From Solanum dulcamara (taxonomy: Eukaryota > Streptophyta > Magnoliopsida > Solanales > Solanaceae): a DNA stretch of 64,000 nt. How positions within the stretch are numbered: position 1 is the stretch's first letter; every line of letters starts with the position of its first letter. The notes below the pieces were generated by a model. It was not told the DNA's origin and ran no database searches. It saw only the letters and a list, made by a program, of their open reading frames with translations. Both the position numbers and the translations under genes were made by a program. This document shows, one piece after another, positions 1 through 10,233 of this stretch. The stretch is from NCBI RefSeq assembly GCF_947179165.1, contig NC_077243.1:46082501-46146500 (forward strand), given 5' to 3'.

Positions 1-285
1 GTTGGAGGATAAGAAATGAGTCGTAGGACTCGATTTACCTATGTAAGCCACTAAGTTAAGAGTCTTATACACTTAAGTTGTTTAAGGACATATCAAGCTT
101 ACATAGTACGGATTACATCGGCTCTTAAAATAAGACGAGATTACAAATCCATGAGGAAGAGAAAAAAAATTACGCGGGGCAGCCAATGGGAGGGTGACAT
201 GTGGCAGCACATAAGCAAGAAGGTGATCCACCTTCTTGGGGTCAAGTAAGTGACCCACCTGCTTGGGGGAGGTGGGCCCCACTAC

Positions 286-393
286 CACGTGGCAGCCCCT
301 CCTTGAAAGGGTGGATTTGTGTCCCAATAAGGGCTTGACACATGTCACCCTTAGGGGATGACACGTTCCACTTCCTATGGGACCCTATATATG
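286..393 (+). promoter_or_regulatory. Element A 5' LTR U3 promoter: G-box and TATA
   Basis: A CACGTG G-box lies at 286-291. Two further sites that read CACGTG in the 3' LTR have decayed here to ACACATGT and ACACGTTC, consistent with loss of CpG. A CTATATATG TATA-like box follows at 385-393. Promoter function is inferred from position and from conservation in the other LTRs. Confidence 0.5.
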
Positions 394-1993
394 TATGTTA
401 ATGACTCTTAAGTCATTTGGAGTCCAAAAATCAGCCAAGTGAAGGAGACAAACGTGAGAAAAAGAGAGCTCACAAGAGTAGCCACAAATTGGAGGAAATT
501 AAGGTAAGTTCTTGACTTTTCTTCCGTGAATTAATTATCCACGGTGTTCCCTAAGTAAGTGGATATGTATATATGTGATTTATGATGTTTATGGAATCAA
601 AATTTCAGCTTTACGATTGGAAATTTGGAAGAAAAGAAGAAGAGAAAAACATAGAGGGGCAAAGAGGAGGGCTACGGGTTTGGCCCTTTTGGGGTAAGCT
701 CCCGGGTTTCGTTCCTTGAATTAATTATTTGAAGTGTCCCTCAGCTGTATAATTATGTTTAATAACATAAAAGTTTAATTTGGGGCAGCGAAAAAGTGTC
801 AAAAACAGTCCACTCCGTTTCAGCAAGGCAAAAGATTTTCGAAGCAAGTTTTAGCTAGTTTTACCCAATTTCGGGAAAGGTAAGTTCTTCCCCTTTAATT
901 TGAAGTTTATGAGGTTAAATTAGGGTGTATTACACACCTTATTATCTGCTGGAAGTTGGGTAAAAGGTTTGAAAAGTTCAGCGTTCGGAATAAACTAAAT
1001 TGGAGTCGCTAGAAGTGAATTGTCGTCGAAATAAAGTGTCGTTCTTGTAAGTTGTTGCTACAGGGGTGTAATGTGTTGTTTCAGGGCCTAAATACGTTCT
1101 AATTTGGTTTAGGGTGCTTCTGTTCTAAGCCATGTGACCCCTCTTTGCATATAATTAACGGCGTTACAAAATAAAGGTTAGACGCCCAATTGTGATATCG
1201 TATTTTTGATTATGTCGTTTGGAGTTTATGTTATATATTGTTAGTGTAAATCGCTACAGGTTGTTCTTTTTGGTTGGCTGTAGGTCTTAGGGACCTAATT
1301 TGAAATTCAGATAGGGCACATTATAGGGGAGGTGCTGCCCAATTTTTGTTAACGCCTTAACAAACTAAAGAACTAGTCGAGGAAACGACTAAGGAAATAG
1401 ATTCGATTAATACTAAGGTGTAACCTAAGATGATGGAAATTTAAGAAGAGTTGATATGAATATTACTCTCCTGTTGGATAGGTTCAAAGGACAACGAGGC
1501 GAACAGGATAAGGAATAACTCAGACAAGGTATGTGAAGCTTTCTTTTGATGTGTTTTTGGAATAAGTATTTAGAGCTATTCTTCTTTTCTTTTGGCATGT
1601 CTTAGATGTAAGCTATAAATGCTATGTATATGATATTTGGGATTAAATCCATTCGTAAAGCCCTGAGTATGAGTCGAGACTCTCATTTACTTCTTGATAT
1701 TAGAACTCCTGCAATAGCTGAGTCGTTGCCTTTATGTCTTCTATCTGATGAAAACTAGTACATGTAAAGCCTATCTACTCTTTCCTTTAGAATGACTTAA
1801 TTTTAAGTAAAACGATATATGATATGGGTTTAGAGGTAATTCCATTTATAAGCCCTGAGAGTAACTCGTGACTTGTAGTCACTTCTGACCATTTAGAGTC
1901 TGAAAGTAGCCAAACTATTATTCTCGAGCCTTCTATATAGTGAATAGTAAGTGGAGATACAAGCTCCTTTTCTTGAAGGATTTCAAACGATCA

Positions 1994-2091
1994 ATGTCTC
2001 TAATTTCATAACTGTGTCTCTAATTTCATAACTGTGTCTCTTATTGCATAATTGTGTCTCTGATTGCATAACTATATTTCTGATTGCATAA
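1994..2091 (+). repeat. 20-bp tandem repeat in LTR (about 5 units)
   Basis: Units follow the pattern TGTCTCTRATTKCATAACTG and differ at a few bases. The 3' LTR holds six units at 10115-10233, so the two LTRs differ by one unit. There are no spacers, so this is a simple tandem repeat. Confidence 0.85.
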
Positions 2092-3528
2092 ACTGCGTGG
2101 CATTGTCTTGATGCATGTCTGTGATTCTTGAAGCCCCAAATGATGTAAACCCTAATGACATCTAAAGGGCACTTCGGATAAGTACCTTCCTGGTCTTCAG
2201 GTGACGGTTCACCTGACTATTTCATCGAGTCTCAAACAATGACTTAGTTGAATATGGTTTCTCACTACTCTACTCATGCATACTGTAACCCATCCTTCCT
2301 CGAGTCCCACGATGGGCCGGGAACGTTATCGTGCACAGTTTTACTACTTCTTTCACCGCATCTCGGGCCAGAAGTATATAGTTCCACGCACGAGAAGATG
2401 ATGTCGTACGTGAGGTGTGAAATATGTTATATGTTATGACGATACGATTATTCACCGAGTCTTGGGCTGGCTGTAATATGACAGTATATGTGGCGAAATA
2501 AGGAAGAAACACCGAGTCCCTCCTTAGAGGGCCGGGTACATATGAATATTTTGATGGTATGCTATAGACGTACACCACTCCATTTATCGAGTCCCTCACT
2601 AAAGGGCCGGATACTTTATGTAGGCATGCTTATGGGATTAGAGTGAGACATTGTGACCCCAAGCCCCGTAGTGAACCGTGTGTAATATGATGACATGTGT
2701 GATAAGATTATACCATGTACGAGGATATGATACCGTATACGATGATATGATACCGTATATGATGATGTCATACCGTATACGATGATATGATGAAATGAAA
2801 TGTATGATGATATGATGATATGTGAATATGAGAATATGATTATAACACAAAGTTCACTAGAGGGTCGGGCACAGTATATGATGATGTATAGGATTACGTG
2901 TCTTAAGGTGCAGGTACAGTAATTTGGTAATTGTTATACTTGTCCCCTGCATCCCTATTTCAGTTATAGTCTTAGTTAAGATGTGTTATGCTTTACATAC
3001 TCAGTACATATATCGTACTAAACCCCCTTTCCTCTGGGAGGACTACATTTCATGCCCGTAGGTACAGATGTTCATTCTGGAGATTCGCTAACTTAGGGTT
3101 TCCACTCAGCTATGTTGGACGTGCTCTGCTGTTCTAGAGCCTTACTATTGATGTTGGCCATTGATGTATATATTTATTTCTTCAGGGGTACGGCGGGGGC
3201 CCTGTCCCGCCATATGATATAGTTATTACTCTTAGAGGTATGTAGACATGTGTATGTGGGTTATTTGTAAGTTTATTTCAATTGTGCTCATACGACATAT
3301 TGCAAATGTTTTCATGGTATGGCAGCCTCGTCGGCTCGCATGCCCTTTCCTATTATGATACAAGTGAATGAGGCAACAGATTCCTGACAAAAAAAGTTTT
3401 TGACCCACTGGGGTTTGTATATAGTATCACATCATACATGGTTCAACTTAAGGGTAGCTAATAGATACACATAAGGGTGTCCAATTCGGACCCCAGTCGT
3501 GGCCTACGAGGTTGGGTTATGACAGAAG

Positions 3529-3540
3529 TGGTATTAGAGA
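3529..3540 (+). other. Primer-binding site, element A (tRNA-iMet type)
   Basis: TGGTATTAGAGA lies four bases after the LTR end. It matches the plant initiator tRNA-Met primer site TGGTATCAGAGC at 10 of 12 bases; the perfect form is present in elements B and C. Confidence 0.85.
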
Positions 3541-3692
3541 AGTTTGTCTTTGCAGTGTCTACAGACCGTTTCTAGTAGAGTCTTGTTTATCGATGTGTTG
3601 TGCACCACATGTTTAGACAGGAGGCTACAGGACAGTTAGGATGTTACTTTCTTGTAGATCTAAGATCGTGCGTTAGAGCTATGTTAGTAGGA

Positions 3693-4010
3693 ATGCCTCC
3701 AAAGAAAGCGGCAGTTGCTCAGAAGGGCAAGTCAATAGCGGATGAAACACGTCAGACTCCAAGGGTTATTAAGGCTCATGCCCAGCCTATACCGAGAATC
3801 ATGCTCCAGTCGGTGAGCTTTACTATGCTGCCACCCCTAGAGGATCCTAGAGCAGCAGTAGCTGTAGCCCCCAAAACCCAGTGCCTAGGCCTTTAGCCCC
3901 ACAGCTAGGTCCAAAAGATAGGGCAATGAGGGATGCAGTTCAATTATTGACCAGATTAATGGCAGGGCAGGTTCAAAGGCATGGGCTGGGGATAAAGAGG
4001 CAATGAAGTA
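3693..4010 (+). pseudogene. gag N-terminal remnant, element A
   Basis: This is the amino end of a Ty3/gypsy Gag, the structural protein that packages retrotransposon RNA into cytoplasmic particles. The start is placed at the ATG at 3693, because the matching Gag starts in D (minus, 11807) and C (minus, 28291) align there through a shared QKGKS...ET.Q motif. The frame is readable to about 3896, then shifts. The next stretch still reads DRAMRDAVQLL, which is also present in C. The central Gag domain is missing: sequence jumps from this motif to the linker before the zinc knuckle. No functional product is expected. Confidence 0.75.
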
Positions 4011-4060
4011 GGCGACAACCCGATAAATATTACAGTAGAGGCCAGCATAAGAAGGCTAGG

Positions 4061-4384
4061 TTGGCTAGTGATTCGGGGGAGTCTCAAGGTAGACAGCCTT
4101 ACCAGTATAGTCGATACCCTACCCAACCAGCCTGGAGGATGCCTCTTCAGTTCCCAGCTAGAAGATTCAATAACACGGGATGTTTAGTAGTCGGTCAAAG
4201 CTCCAGGGTTTCGGGTTCACCAATGGGCAAAGGTTCACGTCAGTCGAAGCCACCTTTGCCCCAGTGTCCTCACTGTGGCAAGACTCATTTTGGGGAATGT
4301 CGTCTTACTACAGGTGCTTGTTTCACCTGCGGCCATCAAGGCCATTTTGTGAGAGAGTGCCCATTCAGAAAAAAAATTAAATGA
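4061..4384 (+). pseudogene. gag C-terminal fragment with CCHC zinc knuckle, element A
   Basis: An open stretch of 107 codons carries a Q/P/R-rich linker, then a CPHC..H..C segment, then a complete CX2CX4HX4C knuckle at codons 87-100 (4319-4360, CFTCGHQGHFVREC). This motif binds packaged RNA in Gag of Ty3/gypsy and Ty1/copia elements. The frame ends at a TGA two codons after the lysine-rich tail. The fragment is separated from the N-terminal remnant by a frameshift and loss of the central domain, so this is a broken gene rather than a short gene of its own. Confidence 0.8.
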
Positions 4385-4670
4385 TGCAGCTCAACCTATT
4401 GGATCAGTTGTTGGAGTTCCTTCTTCGTTGGCTACAGGCCCTAAAAGATAGGATATTCATACCTCAGCAGGCCATAGTAGAGACCACAACGGACCTTCTA
4501 GTTCTAGGAACTCGTCGAACTGCATTGATGATTTGGCTAGTGGGCAGGATCAGGAGGTGTCATCAAATCTAGTTACAGGTATATTATTAATCACCTCTCA
4601 AGATGTATATGTATTAATAGATCCAGGCTTCACCTTGTTATATATGTCTCTGTTGGCTGTCAGTATTGGG
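4385..4670 (+). pseudogene. gag-protease linker and aspartic protease start, element A
   Basis: After the knuckle, frame-shifted sequence reads as the Ser/Gly/Arg-rich Gag tail. It then reaches ITSQDVYVLIDPGFTLLYMS (about 4580-4645). DPG with surrounding hydrophobics is the catalytic-loop region of retrotransposon aspartic proteases, which usually read DPGST or DSGA here. The domain stops about 20 residues later, where the sequence joins the AT-rich module of 4668-4804. Flap and C-terminal parts are absent, so no active protease is possible. Confidence 0.65.
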
Positions 4671-4804
4671 CGCCCTGTGTTGCTGCGATATAATACGATA
4701 CGAATATATATGATGTGTGCCTTATGAGGCTGCGATATGATATGATGTGAATATATATATATATGTTGGCCCTGTGAGGCATTATTGGCATTTTCTGTAT
4801 GCAG
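4668..4804 (+). other. Intron-like module (element A copy), ends TTTTCTGTATGCAG
   Basis: This AT-rich block runs from GCCCTGTGTTGCTGCGATAT to an acceptor-like TTTTCTGTATGCAG at 4804. The same block occurs in B (to 23472), C (minus, ending 26854) and the array units (minus, ending 46873, 51498, 61497). The right edge is constant. The left edge joins different sequence in different elements. Confidence 0.6.
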
Positions 4805-7163
4805 ATGTTGGGATAGTAAGAAATACAAAGGAAACAATACCCAAATTTTCATAAAAATAAAAAGAGAATGAGATATAGGGCTATAGTATGTCTTGAAAGG
4901 TTGTGCTCACCACAATGATGAGATTTGACTAAACAAGTATGGCTGACCTCGAGAAATAAGTTAATTGCTGAATTAATGGCAATAGAAATTAGGAAGTTGA
5001 TATTGATATAGTAGAACGAAGTTGGAAAAGAGCTATAAGCCAAAGAAGATGACTTAGAGAAGACCGATAGATCGGGATAAAATGATATAGTAAGGCATCT
5101 CCTGAATTGATACATAGGGATAAACTATGGCAAGTTATAGTTGAAAGAAGTAACAGTATGATTACGACAAGAGTGCGAGGGAAAAAGAATTATGACGGAA
5201 GTGAAGTGTTCATAAGACAGCTTATGAAACATTAAGGATAAGACTAACTAGGAAAGGTAAGTAGCCCATAGTAAGAATTGTGAAGAAGGTCAAGCAATGT
5301 TATATTATGGGATTGAATGTGAACAGGGTACTAGGTGAACATAACAAAAACCATTATGAGAATAAGTAAAGCTCAGTAAGGAAATAACTAGAAGGTATGA
5401 CATGGTCCATGCGAATGGAATGAAAAGATAGGTGTGAAATGGAAAAGCAAGCTATGGAACAAATAAGGAAGATTTATCAAGTCCTCTAAGGAAAGTGTCG
5501 AGTAAAGGTTATGTTGTGACGAAAAGGATAGCTAGTGCAAAGAAATAAAGAGTAATATGGAATTCCTTGCGCACAACCAAAAATGGATATGAACTGGGAG
5601 AAGAATAGAGAAATTCTAATAGAGGCACTCAAGATAGATTTGATTAATTTAGTATGAGTATCGAACAAAAAGGGAAATAGACAGTTACGAACTAAAGGCA
5701 TAGTACGATGAAAAGGTGATAAGACAAGGCCACTACTACAATGAAGTTGATATGGTTTTAAGCAGGATTAGAAGTAAGCCTTAAGCACACGACAAAGATG
5801 AAAGCTCAGGAGGCATAAAGAAGTATTGTGTATACGTGACTCCACCTTGACGATTAATGAGATCCTGCAAGAAAAGGGAATATCGATTCGCAGAACAAAT
5901 GCTGCATTACTAAGTTATTAGAAGAATAAGAGGTATCCACGGGAATAAGTTTAGTATAATGACAGAGCTTGAAATGCGAATCGCTAAGTATGAGTACTCC
6001 CGAGTGGAGGATTTGAACCAAGGGTGAGCACGAGCTAATTACTGATTGGGATGGATGGAATGTGGCTTGGAATGCATTGCTACATTACGAATATTACTCG
6101 AGTATCAACCATTAGATGAGGTTTTATACGATATATTACCAATACTAAAGCACCCTATTGTTATTCTAGGGTTCCTATAAAGGCAACCTAACGTATGGAT
6201 GATTAAACAAAAAATGTAGATAAGGTGCAGCACGTTAAATATGTTGGAGTGGAATCATTCGCGTGTGAATGGCTGAAAATAAATAGAGGATGACGTGGGT
6301 ACACCCTAAAAAGGGGGAAGTGGACAAGAGAAGTACAAGTGTAAAAGAAAATCAACTAACGATATCGTATGTAAATAGGAACGCTTAAACTTCAAACGAG
6401 ACCCAGAACGGATGGACGTGATTATACCTGTACTGATGTATTGGATTTCATCAAAACTCTGAAGTTAAGCGTGCTCGGATGAGAGTAGCACTGGGATGGG
6501 TGATCCCCTAGGAAGTGAGAAAGGGAACGAAACAAGTATGACAAAAAGAGATTATAAGGGCATATTAGTAGAACAACACATATATAAAAGAGTAAGCCAA
6601 AAGCAGAAAAGATTATGACTGAAATACAACGCACTTCGTGAAAATGGCACAAGAATAGTTGTGCAGCTTACAAACAATAGCAAGAGCGAGGTCAAATGAT
6701 TATTCGATAAAAGGAAGTCAGTAATAGCAATGTGATTGCCATACTTAGAATCTATTAAAGAAAAGTGTAAAATGGTTCGAGACAGAACTGTTAAGATATA
6801 ATCGGTATCAAGGACAAAAGCCCTAGCAGAGCCCTGACCTCTACCGAAGGAGGTAAGCCGCTAGTGTAGAGATACTAAAGTATTTTCTGAATGGTTCTAC
6901 GTACCTACACACATTTGTGCAAAAATTACGGTATATTGTGTGGTAATAAAACTGGAAGGAAGATCTAAGTAAAAGAACAAGATAGTATACCTAAGGTATT
7001 ACAAGATGAATTAAGAGGAGTTGTATAATGCCTTAAATGAAGAGGAGCATCAGAGACTTGATAGCCTGCTATGGGGGATGGGAATCCCAATTCGTAAATG
7101 GAAGGCGGGTAATGTAGGTTAAGTGCAGGCTGACCTCGCACTTTACGAAAGTATAAGTTCATA
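4805..7163 (+). other. Non-coding internal spacer of element A where RT/RNase H would be expected
   Basis: I find no reverse transcriptase or RNase H motif on either strand; all frames are short. Parts are collinear with element C on the minus strand. For example, about 5553-5700 matches 26672-26760 plus 20171 downward, about 6290-6320 matches about 19870, and about 6720-6860 matches about 19350-19510. It is therefore a shared family module rather than random filler. It contains the 5S rRNA-like segment at 6414-6517. Confidence 0.6.
6414..6517 (+). pseudogene. 5S rRNA-derived sequence inside element A
   Basis: About 104 bases align without gaps to plant 5S rRNA from its first base (GGATGCGATCATACC; here GGACGTGATTATACC). 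By hand count about 78 of the first 100 positions agree, and nearly all mismatches are C/T or A/G. Two blocks are perfect, GTTAAGCGTG (6464-6473) and GGATGGGTGA (6494-6503). These correspond to the A-box and C-box parts of the internal RNA polymerase III promoter. The last ~17 bases of 5S and its T-run terminator are absent. It is a pseudogene, with no evidence of function. Confidence 0.85.
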
Positions 7164-7373
7164 TGGGTTATGGTAGATAAGCTGACAAAATTAACCCATT
7201 TTCTTCCAATTAGGAAGATATATTCAGCTAAGGGTTATACGAGATGACATATCAAGGAAACAATAAGATTTCACGGGGTTCCCACATCTATTATCTCAGA
7301 TGGGGAAGTTCAACGTACGGCTAATCGCTGGAAATCATTCCAGAAGGGATTGAGGAACACAGATGAATCTTAG
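7164..7373 (+). pseudogene. Integrase catalytic core fragment, element A
   Basis: Seventy codons starting at TGG 7164 read as the rve integrase core of Ty3/gypsy pol. WVMVDKLTKLTHFLP carries the first catalytic Asp; IKETIRFHGVPTSIISD carries the second. An in-frame TGA interrupts at about codon 28 and a TAG ends the frame. The third acidic residue region is not recognisable downstream. Integrase inserts retrotransposon cDNA into the nucleus; this copy is dead. No reverse transcriptase precedes it. Confidence 0.75.
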
Positions 7374-7449
7374 TATGACATTTTGCCCTTCGATTAAGGG
7401 ATAGGCCTAGATGTGATCCACTAAATTATTGATAAGGTACAGCTTAATC

Positions 7450-7810
7450 CGGGACAAGTTATCAATTAGAATCCTAGAGTCGGCAAGAAGGGGATACATT
7501 GATCCTTCTTAGGTTATTTGTAGAATAGAGAAAGCTGCCTATGAGTGGGACCTACTGTCTGATTTGAAACAATACATTCAGTTTTAACAGATCAATGCTC
7601 CGTAAGAATGTAAACAACGCTCCTAGAATATTTCCCGTGGAGGAGGTCCACGTAACAGGGAGTTATCCTATGAGGGGCAACCTATTACCATCCGGGATCA
7701 GCAGATTAAACAAGTTGCGAACTAAGGACATAACTTCTATCAAGGTACTATGGTGGAATAAGAATCGTGAAGCCATAACCAGGAAGTTAAAGAGGACATG
7801 AAACACAGGT
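7450..7810 (+). pseudogene. Integrase C-terminal remnant, element A
   Basis: Decayed C-terminal integrase sequence follows the core. A GKKG-like stretch is followed by an open segment (7595-7801) beginning MLRKNVNNAPRIFPVEEVHV. It continues with the conserved LRTKDITSIKVLWWNKNREA motif, typical of the end of Tekay/Del pol. The same motif occurs on the minus strand in element C (about 18750) and in the array ORFs. Stops and frameshifts separate it from the core. Confidence 0.7.
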
Positions 7811-7949
7811 GTCCGTACCTATTCCTGATGTCTATTGATAACCCCCAATCCTGGAACTCGTATATTAATTACTTCAATGAAAATGTATGTTATTCCAGTA
7901 GAAAGGAATTTCCCTGTGATCCGTATAAAGTCTTAAGGGAAGTTTATTT
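7811..7949 (+). other. 3' untranslated internal sequence, element A
   Basis: This is non-coding sequence between integrase and the purine tract. It is collinear with minus-strand sequence at about 18500-18650 in C (shared ATTACTT.AATGAAAATGTATGTTAT). Confidence 0.6.
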
Positions 7950-7985
7950 AACATTCGGGGACGAATGTTCTAAAGGGGGGAAGGA
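7950..7985 (+). other. Stem-loop plus polypurine tract, element A
   Basis: AACATTCGGGGACGAATGTT (7950-7969) is a perfect 8-bp inverted repeat with a 4-base loop. The purine tract AAAGGGGGGAAGGA (7972-7985) follows directly and abuts the 3' LTR TG. The tract primes plus-strand DNA in LTR elements. The stem is conserved in the array units and in decayed form in C. Confidence 0.85.
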
Positions 7986-8432
7986 TGTTATACCCTGCAC
8001 TTTTGAACCTTTACACGTATCCCTAATTGTCATGAAAGTATCCATGAGACCCTTACTATCCACACACATCAAACAACTCTAAGGAAAGAATATTGTCATA
8101 CCTCATGAGAAGAAAGGTTGGAAATAGAGTCATAAGAATCCGGAAAGAGTTGGAGGCTAAGAAATGAATCGTAGGACTCGATTTACCTACGTAAGCCACT
8201 AAGTTAAGAGTCCTATAAAATTAATTTGTTTAAGGACATATCAAGCTTACGTAGTACGGATTACATCGGCTCTTAAAATAAGACGAGATTACGAATCCAC
8301 GAGGAGAGAAAAAACATTTTGCGGGGCAGCCAATGGGAGGGTGACATGTGGAATCACCTAAGAAAGCAGGTGACCCACCTTCTTGGGGTCAAGTAGGTGA
8401 CCCACCTGCTTGGGGGAGGTGGGCCCCACTGA

Positions 8433-8540
8433 CACGTGGCAGCCCCTCCTTGAAAGGGTGGATCTGTGGCCCAATAAGGGCTTGACACGTGTCACCCTTA
8501 GGGGCTGACACGTGCCACTTCCTATGAGACCCTATATATG
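8433..8540 (+). promoter_or_regulatory. Element A 3' LTR U3: three G-boxes and TATA
   Basis: CACGTG cores lie at 8433-8438, 8486-8491 and 8509-8514; the last two lie in GACACGTGTC and TGACACGTGC. A CTATATATG TATA-like box follows at 8532-8540. CACGTG is the plant bZIP/bHLH G-box and resembles the abscisic-acid response element. Promoter use is inferred. Confidence 0.5.
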
Positions 8541-10114
8541 TATTTTAATGACTCTTAAGTCATTTGGAGTCCAAAAATCAGCGAAGTGAATGAGAGAAAC
8601 GTGAGAGAAAGAGAGCTCACACGAGCAGCCACAAATTGGAGAAAATTAAGGTAAGTTCTTCACTTTTCTTCCGTGAATTAATTATCCACGGTGTTCCCTA
8701 AGTACGTGGATATGTATATATGTGATTTATGATGTTTATGGAATCAAAAATTCAGCTTTACGATTGGAAATTTGGAAGAAAAGAAGAAGAGAAAAACGTA
8801 GATGGGCAAAGAGGAGGGCTACGGGTTTGGCCCTTTTGTGGTAAGCTCCCAGGGTTTTTTCCATGAATTAATTATTTAAAGTGTCCCTCATCTGTATAAT
8901 GATGTTTAATAACATAAAAGTTTAATTTGGGGCAGCGAAGAAGTGTCAAAAACAGTTCGCTCCATTTCAGCACGGCAAACGATTTTCGAAGCAAGTTTTA
9001 GCTAGTTTTACCCAATTTCGGGAAAGGTAAATTCTTCCCCTTTAATTTGAAGTTTATGCGGTTAAATTAGGGTGTATTACACACCTTATGATCTGCTGTA
9101 AGTTGGGTAAAAGGTTTGAAAAGTTCAGCGTTCGGAATAAACTAAATTGGAGTCGCTAGAAGTGAATTGTCGTCGAAATAAAGTGTCGTTCTTGTGAGTT
9201 GTTGCTGCAGGGGTGTAATGTGTTGTTTCAGGGCCTAAATATGTTCTAATTTGGTCTAGGGTGCTGCTGTTCTAATCCACATGACCCCTCTTTGTGTATA
9301 ATTAACGGCGTTACAAAATAAAGGCTAGACGCCCTATTGTGATATCGTATTTTTTATTATGTCATTTGGAGTTTATGTTATATATTGTTAGTGTAAATTG
9401 CTGCAGGTTTTTGTTTTTGGTTGGATTTTGGTCTTAGGGACCTAATTTGAAATTCGAATAGGGCACATTATAGGAGAGGTGCTGCCTAATTTTCGTTAAC
9501 GCCTTAACAAACTAAAGAACTAGTCGAGGAAACGACTAAGGAAATAGATTCCATTAATACTAAGGTGTAACCTAAGATGATGGAAATTTAAGAAGAGTTG
9601 ATATGAATATTACTCTCCTGTTGGATAGGTTCAAAGGACAACGAGGCGAACAGGATAAGGAATAACTCAGACAAGGTATGTGAAGCTTTCTTTTGACGTG
9701 TTTTTGGAATAAGTATGTAGAGCTATTCTTCTTTTCTTTTGGCATGTCTTAGATGTAAGCTATAAATGCTATGTATATGATATTTGGGATTCAATCCATT
9801 CGTAAAGCCCTGAGTATGAGTCGAGACTCTCATTTACTTCTTGATATTAGAACTCCTGCAATAGCTGAGTCGTTGCCTTTAAGTCTTCTATGTGATGAAA
9901 ACTAGTACATGTAAAGCCTATCTATTCTTTCCTTTAGAATGACTTAATTTTAAGTTAAACGATATATGATATGGGTTTAGAGTAACTCGTGACTTGTAGT
10001 CACTTCTGACCATTTAAAGTCTGAAAGTAGCCAAACTATTATTCTCGAGCCTTCTATATAGTGAATAGTAAGTTTAGATACAAGCTCATTTTCTTAAAGG
10101 CTCTGAAATGATCA

Positions 10115-10233
10115 ATGTCTCTGATTTCATAACTGTGTCTCTGATTTCATAACTGTGTCTCTGATTTCATAACTGTGTCTCTGATTGCATAATTGTGTCT
10201 CTGATTGCATAACCATATTTCTGATTGCATAAA
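10115..10233 (+). repeat. 20-bp tandem repeat in 3' LTR (6 units)
   Basis: Six TGTCTCTGATTTCATAACTG-like units, one more than in the 5' LTR. It has expanded or contracted since insertion. Confidence 0.85.

Larger units (their letters stand above)
1..3524 (+). repeat. Element A 5' LTR (lacks first 163 bp)
   Basis: It is collinear with 8149-11673 across its whole length and ends GGGTTATGACA directly before a primer-binding site. Inside, in order, are a G-box-rich U3, a TATA-like box (385-393), three ~190-bp modules each beginning GGTAAG (501, 691, 877), the conserved GC-rich core (1314-1340), a 20-bp tandem repeat (1994-2091), an AT-rich GATATGATACCGTATAC repeat (2700-2830), and a GGTACGGCGGGGGCCCTGTC block near the end. 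The short reading frames here are chance frames. Confidence 0.92.

Noticed and set aside
6414..6517. Cassandra-type TRIM element
   Set aside because: Cassandra carries 5S in short LTRs. Here there are no short LTRs around the 5S-like block, and it lies in a large element's internal region.
6414..6540. SINE derived from 5S rRNA
   Set aside because: No A-rich tail or flanking duplication is visible after 6517. It is left as possible but unsupported.
4805..7163. Reverse transcriptase domain in element A
   Set aside because: I looked for the DD-containing catalytic motif and the conserved LPP.R/Y.P.P.I stretches in all frames and found none.
10115..10233. CRISPR-like 20-bp repeats
   Set aside because: Direct tandem units with no spacers, in a plant retrotransposon LTR.
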